Shown piece by piece: positions 57,922 to 64,000 of a stretch of DNA of 64,000 nucleotides. The notes under the pieces were generated by a model. That model saw only the letters and a program-made list of their open reading frames with translations. It was not told the DNA's origin and did no database searches. The number at the start of each line of letters is the position of its first letter. The stretch's first letter is position 1. A program made the translations under genes and the position numbers. Source of the stretch: an uncultured Algimonas sp. (lineage in GTDB: Bacteria; Pseudomonadota; Alphaproteobacteria; Caulobacterales; Maricaulaceae); the NCBI RefSeq assembly GCF_947498175.1, contig NZ_CANMJB010000005.1, forward strand, positions 62,001 to 126,000, in the 5' to 3' direction.

Positions 57922-59384
57922 GGCATGTCCTTTACTGGTCCGGCGTCCACGCGCGGCCAGTAGTCGAGCGCCCTTTTCGTATAGGGCAGATTGGCGAAAT
58001 CGAGGTCGAGTGTTCCGGGCGTCGTGACGTGGATGATGCGCGTAGCGAGGGGGCGGAACCCCGCTTCGAAATGGTAGGACGACTTGACGACGATCAGGCG
58101 TGCCGTCTCCAACTCCATACCCATTCCGGTAAATGCATCGGGATGGAAGACCTGGCTCCGTATCGAGGTGAGCAGCAAGTCGATGCCGTCCACATGGATC
58201 CAGGCCGACGCACTTAAGGGCGTGCGCGATCCCGACAGTCCGGATTGGTCGTGGTCGCCGGACAACGCCATCACCCGCCCCGTCAGCCGAAGCGCGGGAC
58301 CGGAGACGGGCCAACGCCCGCCCAGCGTGAAATCGATCTTCGCTCCCAGGCCAGCTTCTCCGGCTTGCGCGACGATGAGCGGGGCATGGTAGGCTCCTGA
58401 AACCGCCTCCATCTTCCGGTCTCTTAAGGCTTCGAGAATGAAGGTGGAATCTGCAGGGGCTCCGCCTCCCGCATTGTCGGCGACATCTGCGATCACGACC
58501 GGGCCTCCTTCGCATGTTTGGACCTTATCAAGCGCATCCGCGAGCGAAGTCGGCCGGGTGCGCAGGGCTTCTCGCAAGCCCAGGAACTTCTGGCCGAACG
58601 TTTCCGCGGTCCGGGCGGCCAAGTCCCTGTCTCCGTCTGCCACGACCCAGACCTTCGTCCCGACATGGCGCACATCCGCCCAAGGAAATCCGTGACAGAG
58701 AGAAATGGACAAAATGCCCGGTTCCTGTTCGCCGGCGGACATGCTGTCGACGAAGCTGCGCATCGGCTCCGGGTCCGTCGGATAGAAGCCGACCATGTTG
58801 CAGTCGAACACAGACATGACGGGCTGGACGGCGCCGTCGAACCAGCCCTTTGCAATGCGGTAAAGGTCGGCTGCCCGGTCGACGATGTCGCTGTGAGGGT
58901 ATTCCTTGAAACCGACTAGAGCACCTGCGCCAGTCATCATAGCGGGCGTGAAATGGCAGTGCGGATCAAGGACCGCCCCGATGAAAACGTCCGGCCCGAC
59001 TTGAGCGCGCAGGCTTTGCAACAGCGCCCCCTCGCAATCGTCATGTGTCTGCGACGCCATTGCGCCGTGCAGGCACAGCAGGACCGCGTCTCCGGTTGTC
59101 GCTCCGGAACATTGCGCGAGAATCTCGTCCCGAAACGCCTCGAACACGGCGTCCGGCATCCGGCCTGCGGGCTGGGCGAAAGTGGCAAGACCCTCCACGA
59201 CCGTTGCGCCATCCCGCTCGCCAAGGGTTCTCCAGACGTTCAGAGCCGTGGCTTGATAGCTGTCGGGCGCCTCGACCGTGACCGTGCCGTGATAGAGGCC
59301 GGCTTCCTCGAAAGCCTCTTGCGTGGTGGCGATCGGCGAGAACGTGTTGGTCTCCGTGACGAGGTTGGCCGTGAAGATCCTCAC
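57918..59384 (-). CDS. M81 family metallopeptidase (MlrC-like)
   Basis: A 488-residue zinc peptidase of the MlrC family, named after the enzyme that completes degradation of linearised microcystin. The conserved start MRIFTANLVTETNTFSPIAT, metal-site segments LLCLHGAMAS, DPHCHFTPAMM and GFKEYPHSDIVDRAADL, and the C-terminal DUF1485-type domain are all present. The GTG start overlaps the stop of the FAD oxidoreductase (GTGA), and the esterase overlaps its own stop. The substrate is probably a peptide or amide produced by the cluster (inference). Confidence 0.92.
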   Translation of the reverse strand: MRIFTANLVTETNTFSPIATTQEAFEEAGLYHGTVTVEAPDSYQATALNVWRTLGERDGATVVEGLATFAQPAGRMPDAVFEAFRDEILAQCSGATTGDAVLLCLHGAMASQTHDDCEGALLQSLRAQVGPDVFIGAVLDPHCHFTPAMMTGAGALVGFKEYPHSDIVDRAADLYRIAKGWFDGAVQPVMSVFDCNMVGFYPTDPEPMRSFVDSMSAGEQEPGILSISLCHGFPWADVRHVGTKVWVVADGDRDLAARTAETFGQKFLGLREALRTRPTSLADALDKVQTCEGGPVVIADVADNAGGGAPADSTFILEALRDRKMEAVSGAYHAPLIVAQAGEAGLGAKIDFTLGGRWPVSGPALRLTGRVMALSGDHDQSGLSGSRTPLSASAWIHVDGIDLLLTSIRSQVFHPDAFTGMGMELETARLIVVKSSYHFEAGFRPLATRIIHVTTPGTLDLDFANLPYTKRALDYWPRVDAGPVKDMP

Positions 59385-60565
59385 CGGGCGACCGACACGT
59401 CTTGAGCGCCGGATCCCGAAAAACGCGATGCGGACAGTCTGAACCGGTCCGGGTCCAGAGCCGCTTCGCTAACGCCAAAATCGGCGATCTCGGCGGGGAT
59501 CGGCTTCCGAGCCGCCAAGGCTGCCGCGACGCGTCCCAGCGCCGCTGCCGTTTGAATGCCGTAGCCCCCTTGGCCGACCAGCCAGAAAAAGTCTGGAGCG
59601 TTCCGGTCAAAACCCACGACGGGTGACCTGTCTGGCGCGAAGGTCCGCAGCCCAGCCCATTGATGCTCGATGCGTCTCACGGGCAGGTCCGCCACCTGCT
59701 GGATGCGATCCACTCCGATTGCGACGTCTATCTCTTCGGGAAACGCATCGCAGGGAAAGCTGGGCGTTTCGTCCGCCGGTGAAAGAAGGAGTTTGCCCGC
59801 TTCGGGCTTGAAGTAGAACTGCTCGTCCACATCGAGGACCAGAGGCCACTTCGACACATCCGTACACTCCGGCGGGGCGACGATCATGGCCGTACGACGC
59901 AAAGGATTGAGATTCATCGGTCTGACTCCGGCCGCTTTTGCCAACACGTCGCCCCAAGCGCCCGACGCGTTGACGAGGATGTCCGCCTCGAAGACGTCAT
60001 CGCCAGCCGTCACGACCCATCCTGCTCCGCCGGATCGGCGGCGGAGATCTGTTACCCGCGCATTGCACAGCGTTGCCACACCTCGCGCCTTGGCCATTTT
60101 CAGAAACCCGCGATGAATGGCCTCGACATCCATGTCCATGGCGCCCGGCTCCCACAGAGCTTGCGAAATGCTTTGCGGTTTCAAGATAGAGACACGCTGA
60201 ACGGCCTCAGTCGCTGACAGGCGGGTCGTTTCAGCCCCGGCTGCCGCCGCTTCGACTTCGAGCTTGTCCAGACTGCCCCCCTGCGTCTCATCGGCTAAGA
60301 AGAGCGTGCCGCGGCGTGTCAGCAAAGGGTGATCGGAGAACCCAACAGGCGGAGACTGAAAGAAATCCTCGCTGGCGGCAGACAGGGCACGGATCAATGC
60401 ATTGCCATAGACCTTGGAGTAAATGGCCGCAGAGCGACCCGTCGTGTGATATCCTGGGGCCGCTTCGGCTTCGATCAGGACGGAACGTCCCGAATGGGGC
60501 AGGAACGCCGCCATAGACGCTCCGGCCATTCCGGCACCGATGATCGCAAATCGATATTGGTCCAT
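59381..60565 (-). CDS. FAD-dependent oxidoreductase, DadA/D-amino-acid-oxidase type
   Basis: A 394-residue flavoenzyme: FAIIGAGMAGASMAAFLPHS (FAD dinucleotide-binding), SAAIYSKVYGNALIRAL, VNASGAWGDVLAKAAGVRPM and WLVGQGGYGIQTAAALGRVA. This is the DAO/GlpO fold; members oxidise D-amino acids, N-methyl amino acids or 2-hydroxy acids. First gene of the DadA-M81-esterase operon, 33 bp downstream of an operator-like palindrome at 60597. Confidence 0.92.
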   Translation of the reverse strand: MDQYRFAIIGAGMAGASMAAFLPHSGRSVLIEAEAAPGYHTTGRSAAIYSKVYGNALIRALSAASEDFFQSPPVGFSDHPLLTRRGTLFLADETQGGSLDKLEVEAAAAGAETTRLSATEAVQRVSILKPQSISQALWEPGAMDMDVEAIHRGFLKMAKARGVATLCNARVTDLRRRSGGAGWVVTAGDDVFEADILVNASGAWGDVLAKAAGVRPMNLNPLRRTAMIVAPPECTDVSKWPLVLDVDEQFYFKPEAGKLLLSPADETPSFPCDAFPEEIDVAIGVDRIQQVADLPVRRIEHQWAGLRTFAPDRSPVVGFDRNAPDFFWLVGQGGYGIQTAAALGRVAAALAARKPIPAEIADFGVSEAALDPDRFRLSASRFSGSGAQDVSVAR

Positions 60566-60596
60566 AGCTCTCCCCTCGCATGGACCATATGAAACT

Positions 60597-60612
60597 ATTT
60601 TCGTTTAAGAAA
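60597..60612. promoter_or_regulatory. Palindromic operator candidate, site 2
   Basis: TTTTCGTTTAAGAAAC matches GTTTCGTnnACGAAAC at 12 of 14 positions. It is upstream of the DadA-M81-esterase operon and close to the 3' end of the XRE-cupin gene. Confidence 0.5.
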
Positions 60613-60623
60613 CAAGACGCCGT

Positions 60624-61226
60624 TCAATTTGGATGGTCATCGGCACTTTGGGTCGGATCGGACACGCAGACCGATAGAGTTTGGGCCGGCTCCTCGCTGA
60701 CGCAGAGATATGCGTGGCCCATATTGCTGTCGATGTAGACCGACTCGCCGGGCCCTAGGATTTTGGGAGCATAAAGTTCGGTGTGGACCTCTATCCGGCC
60801 CGACAGGACATGTACGAATTCCTCGCCCGTATGCTTCACGAGCGGACCGAAATCCTCGATCGTGCGGGTGGTGTGCTCCACAATGACCGGGATGAGCTGC
60901 TTGTTGGACAGATCTGTGTGGAGGTATCTGTACTGGTAATTCGGCGTGTCGATGATCTCTCCGCCGCCAATATCGTCCAAGCTCCTGCGCCCCAGGGGCG
61001 TGGGATCGGGATTGATGCCGGCTTTGTTGAAGAAGACAGAGACGTCCACATCCAGCCCCTCGCTCAATCCGATCAATTTGTCGTAAGTCAGCGACAGCAG
61101 GCCGTTTTCGACCTTGGATAGGGTGGAGATGGAAATGGAGGTCCTGCGGCTGACCTCTGCCAGGCTCCAGCCATTCGCGGCTCGAAGAGCCTTGAGCGAA
61201 CGCCCCAGTTGAACGGCTTTGGCCAT
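60624..61226 (-). CDS. XRE-cupin transcriptional regulator
   Basis: A 200-residue regulator: an N-terminal helix-turn-helix of the XRE type (LGRSLKALRAANGWSLAEVS, RRTSISISTLSKVENG, LSLTYDKLIGLSEGLDV) and a C-terminal cupin ligand-binding domain (EEFVHVLSGRIEVHTELYAP, LGPGESVYIDSNMGHAYL). PuuR/SutR-like family members bind an amino acid or amine in the cupin and repress a catabolic operon. It lies inside the cluster, divergent from the TonB receptor, with operator-like palindromes on both flanks and before the oxidase/MFS pair. Confidence 0.92.
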   Translation of the reverse strand: MAKAVQLGRSLKALRAANGWSLAEVSRRTSISISTLSKVENGLLSLTYDKLIGLSEGLDVDVSVFFNKAGINPDPTPLGRRSLDDIGGGEIIDTPNYQYRYLHTDLSNKQLIPVIVEHTTRTIEDFGPLVKHTGEEFVHVLSGRIEVHTELYAPKILGPGESVYIDSNMGHAYLCVSEEPAQTLSVCVSDPTQSADDHPN

Positions 61227-61315
61227 AAGTCAGAGCATCTCCCATATTTTCTGATGCGAACCCTGCCTAAGAGACAATGGAGGGGATGGCAAACATAGGC
61301 CATTAACGAAATTAT

Positions 61316-61331
61316 GTTTACTATACGAAAC
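61316..61331. promoter_or_regulatory. Palindromic operator candidate, site 3
   Basis: GTTTACTATACGAAAC matches GTTTCGTnnACGAAAC at 12 of 14 positions. A separate ACGAAA half-site stands at 61306-61311. Both are in the 155-bp space between the XRE-cupin gene and the TonB receptor, allowing control of each. Confidence 0.5.
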
Positions 61332-61381
61332 TTTTGTGTATCTCTTCCCGCATAAGCAACTGCGTTCTGGGGAGAGGAACC

Positions 61382-63736
61382 ATGCGTTACAAAACTCACA
61401 TATCAGCCATGCTCATGGGAGTGTCCTTCGCCGCCATAGGAGCAAGCGCATCTGCACAAGATGCGAACGAATCCGCCGAACCCGCCATAGTCGACGAGAT
61501 CATCGTCACGGCCCGCTTCCGGGAAGAGACCGTCCAGGACATCGGACTATCGGTCGGCGCCATTAGCGGGACGCAGATCCAGGAACGGGGTCTTGAGGAT
61601 TTCCAGGACTTGGCCCGCACTATCGCTGGGGTTCAAGTCATCAAGATTCAGCCCAACACGAACGACATCTCCATTCGCGGCGTGCAGAACGCTCAGTACA
61701 GTAACGGGGACACGTTCACGACCAGTCCGCTCGTCTCTATCTTCGTGGACGACATTGCAGTGGTTACGCCGGGCAGTTCGCAACGCGACTTCAACTTCTT
61801 CGATATGAGCCGCGTTGAGTTCCTGCGCGGCCCGCAGCCGACCTTGTTTGGCGAAGGCGCGGTCGGTGGCGCGGTGCGTTACTTCACGGCCGACCCGGAC
61901 CTCTCCGGGCCTAGGATCACGGGCATCGCTCACAGCCGCGTCTCGGACTACGAAGATGGCAGCCTCGCCTACCGTGTGGAGAACGCGACCTCCTTCATCG
62001 CCGTGCCTGACAAGCTCGGCTTCCGGGTCATGGGCTTTTACCGCGACGATGGCGGTTTCATCGACAACCCGACTCTGGGCGAAGACGACATCAACGATTA
62101 CGAGACCTTTGGCGGCCGGGCGACCATGCTGGCCCGCCCGACGGACAATCTCGAAGTGCGGCTGTCCGCCTTCGTGTCGCGCGACGAGATCGGCGAACAG
62201 ACCCAGATCGACATCGGTTCCGACCCGGACGACCTGACGTTCGCCTCCGCCCCGCTAAGCGGTCGCACGGAAGACGATTTCGACCTCTATTCGGGCCGGG
62301 TTACCTACGATTTGGGAAATATCGAGCTGTCCTCGATCACGGGCCTCTACACGCGCGATACGGTCCTCGCGGCCTTCAGCGCCGCCAACACGTTCGGCTT
62401 GCCGCCCTTCTTCCCGGGCTTCGACACAACGTCCTTCTCGTTCGCGGAAAGGTCCGAAGAAACGTTCAGCCAGGAATTCCGCGCGGTCACCAATTGGGAA
62501 GGGTCTCTGAACTTCACGGCAGGTCTATTCTACCAGCAAACGGATCTGGACCGCATCGCGCGGGTCAATTCGCCCGGTTTGCTGACGGCCGTGACGCCGC
62601 AATCTGAAAACATCGCTTTCCAGTCCAACACGATCGACGTCACGCAACTGTCCGGCTTTCTCGAAGGGACGCTTGAGGTCAATGACCGGCTGCGCCTGAC
62701 GGCCGGTGCGCGTTATGTGGACGAGAGTTTCGAGAATACGCTCAACGAACAGAACGTGGTCGACATCGGCTTCATCCTGCAAGGCAACCCCGGACCCGTT
62801 CCGTTCACGGACTCGGTCGCGGACCTGACTTCCGTCGGGCTCGACACGACTTTCGAGTTCAATCTCGGCAAGTTCCTGCCTCGCGGTGGGATCGAGTTCG
62901 ACGTCAGCGACGACACGCTTCTTTATGCCAACATCGCGACGGGCGTGCGCAACGGCAATCTGAATTCGCCCTCCTCTATCCGTCCTCTGGCGCTCAACCC
63001 GGACGGCAGCATCAACGAAGACCGCTTCTTCGACCTTCTGCGGATCGAAGAGGACGACATCCTATCCATCGACGCCGGATTAAAGAACACGCTCATGGAC
63101 GGCCGCTGGATCCTCAATGTCGGGGCGTTCTACTCCAAATATGACGACACGCAGATTACGGTTGCCCTGCCCGCCAATGCCGTGCTGAACGGCGCGGACC
63201 AGCGCATCTATGGACTTGAGTTGGAAACCAACTTCAAGCTGAGCGATGCCATCGACTTGTTCGGCAACCTCACCCTGCTCGATACGGAGTTCACGGACGA
63301 CTTCTCGAGCGTGTCCGGGCTGCCGATTTCCTTCGTGGATGTTCCGGAAGGCAGCGAAGCGGGCAACCAGCCGAATCTGAGCTTCTCCTTGGGTTATCAG
63401 TCCAACGTGCCGATCGGGTCGTCTGGGTGGGCAGCGAAGACGCAGGCTGCCTTCTCCTATATCGGCGAACGCTTCTCCCAGCCGCAGAACGTGCCCAGCA
63501 CGAAGCTGGATTCGTTGGAGTTGCTGAACATCGGCGTCGGCATCGAGAACGACACTTTTGCCATCACCCTTTTCATGGACAATGTCTTCAACGATATCGA
63601 ACAGACCGCCGCGACATCGAGCGTCATCGCGCCGACCGGCTTCGACGCCAACGGCGCGCCGATCGACTTCAACCCAATCTTCGCGTCCGTGAACGCACCG
63701 CGGTCGATCGGCGTCGATCTCACGGTCCGCTACTGA
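61382..63736 (+). CDS. TonB-dependent receptor
   Basis: A 784-residue outer-membrane transporter. It has a signal peptide (LMGVSFAAIGASASAQ), a TonB-box-like EIIVTARFREETVQDIGLSV, and a plug with ERGLEDFQDLARTIAGVQVI, ISIRGVQNAQ and SRVEFLRGPQPTLFGEGAVG. The 22-stranded barrel ends NAPRSIGVDLTVRY. The sphingomonad-type leader and plug are typical of receptors for aromatic, peptide or terpenoid substrates rather than only iron. Start at 61382 with GGGGAGAGGAA upstream. It is divergent from the XRE-cupin regulator and followed 32 bp later by the serine hydrolase. Confidence 0.95.
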   Translation: MRYKTHISAMLMGVSFAAIGASASAQDANESAEPAIVDEIIVTARFREETVQDIGLSVGAISGTQIQERGLEDFQDLARTIAGVQVIKIQPNTNDISIRGVQNAQYSNGDTFTTSPLVSIFVDDIAVVTPGSSQRDFNFFDMSRVEFLRGPQPTLFGEGAVGGAVRYFTADPDLSGPRITGIAHSRVSDYEDGSLAYRVENATSFIAVPDKLGFRVMGFYRDDGGFIDNPTLGEDDINDYETFGGRATMLARPTDNLEVRLSAFVSRDEIGEQTQIDIGSDPDDLTFASAPLSGRTEDDFDLYSGRVTYDLGNIELSSITGLYTRDTVLAAFSAANTFGLPPFFPGFDTTSFSFAERSEETFSQEFRAVTNWEGSLNFTAGLFYQQTDLDRIARVNSPGLLTAVTPQSENIAFQSNTIDVTQLSGFLEGTLEVNDRLRLTAGARYVDESFENTLNEQNVVDIGFILQGNPGPVPFTDSVADLTSVGLDTTFEFNLGKFLPRGGIEFDVSDDTLLYANIATGVRNGNLNSPSSIRPLALNPDGSINEDRFFDLLRIEEDDILSIDAGLKNTLMDGRWILNVGAFYSKYDDTQITVALPANAVLNGADQRIYGLELETNFKLSDAIDLFGNLTLLDTEFTDDFSSVSGLPISFVDVPEGSEAGNQPNLSFSLGYQSNVPIGSSGWAAKTQAAFSYIGERFSQPQNVPSTKLDSLELLNIGVGIENDTFAITLFMDNVFNDIEQTAATSSVIAPTGFDANGAPIDFNPIFASVNAPRSIGVDLTVRY

Positions 63737-63768
63737 CGCGGCGACCCATAATCTGTCACAGTTCCGGC

Positions 63769-64000
63769 ATGTCCTCCCTTCGATATGCTTACCTTGTGCC
63801 TGCGGTCTTCATCTGGATCGCAGGCTTTTTTTCGTCCGCTGCGGCCCAAAATGCAGATCCGACCGCAATCATGGCGACTCTGGACCCAATCGTGACCGAA
63901 CGCATGGACGCGGACGGTATTCCAGGGGCTGTAATAGCGCTGGTTGGGCCCGAAGACGCGGTGACCCTTAGAGGTTTCGGCCTAGCCGTCATGGACCCCT
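63769..64000 (+). CDS. Secreted serine hydrolase, beta-lactamase fold (5' part, cut by the window edge)
   Basis: The first 77 codons are visible: a signal peptide (YAYLVPAVFIWIAGFFSSAA, cleavage near AAAQN) and the start of a class C beta-lactamase/D-aminopeptidase-like domain (IVTERMDADGIPGAVIALVG, AVTLRGFGLAVMDP). The SxxK nucleophile lies beyond the window. In the mlr pathway the second peptidase MlrB belongs to this superfamily, which fits the nearby M81 gene. Probably co-transcribed with the TonB receptor. Confidence 0.8.
   Translation, partial: MSSLRYAYLVPAVFIWIAGFFSSAAAQNADPTAIMATLDPIVTERMDADGIPGAVIALVGPEDAVTLRGFGLAVMDP

Overview
The window is 64 kb of a GC-rich (roughly 60-65 % by eye) alphaproteobacterial chromosome. 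An aa3-type cytochrome oxidase locus in the order tldD / ctaC-ctaD-ctaB-small membrane protein-ctaG-ctaE-DUF983-SURF1, TonB-dependent receptors, a BlaI/M56-M23 pair, propionyl-CoA carboxylase and an HWE/HisKA_2 type histidine kinase together suggest a Caulobacterales/Maricaulales-like (Hyphomonadaceae-type) marine heterotroph. That placement is inference; no marker here fixes a species.

Layout. 1-8.98 kb: the 3' part of dnaA, a thioesterase translationally coupled to a B12-riboswitch-controlled metE, a lipoprotein, a BlaI repressor with an unusual M56-M23 fusion protease, and lepA. 8.98-11.68 kb: an accessory islet with tandem hairpins, an AT-rich head-to-head orphan gene pair, a GIY-YIG nuclease flanked by two REPIN-like inverted repeats, and a long structured stretch without a convincing gene. 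11.7-18.25 kb: small envelope genes (JAMM-like DUF4329 lipoprotein, DoxX-like protein, secreted proteins, barrel-type lipoprotein), an SDR/DUF1330 pair and an Atm1-like ABC exporter. 18.3-23.65 kb: a propionyl-CoA carboxylase operon (pccB...pccA) with three orphan ORFs threaded into it and a truncated second copy of the pccA 5' end. 23.9-32.3 kb: RND efflux pump, Ig-like secreted protein, LOG-family hydrolase, TonB receptor. 32.3-41.0 kb: cytochrome oxidase and its assembly genes plus tldD. 41.2-51.7 kb: gyrB and a lipoprotein, a 1 kb structured gene-free region, an MFS transporter, a lipoprotein methyltransferase (COG4798-like), an NDUFA9-like protein, an HWE-type kinase with Sir2, and an Asp/Glu racemase.

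51.8-64 kb: a tRNA-Leu(CAG) followed by the wreck of a tyrosine integrase with three in-frame stops, then a catabolic cluster: sterol-desaturase-like hydroxylase, FMN alpha-hydroxy-acid oxidase, MFS transporter, small lipoprotein, esterase, M81 (MlrC-type) peptidase, DadA-like FAD oxidoreductase, XRE-cupin regulator, TonB receptor and the start of a secreted beta-lactamase-fold serine hydrolase. Three intergenic regions of this cluster share a 16-bp palindrome close to GTTTCGTnnACGAAAC, best explained as the operator of the XRE-cupin regulator. The gene set suggests uptake and degradation of a modified or D-residue-containing peptide-like compound, possibly on a tRNA-integrated island.

The most unusual items are the GIY-YIG/REPIN-like unit, the islet around it, the pccA relic with its hitch-hiking ORFs, and the operator-linked M81/DadA/TonB cluster.
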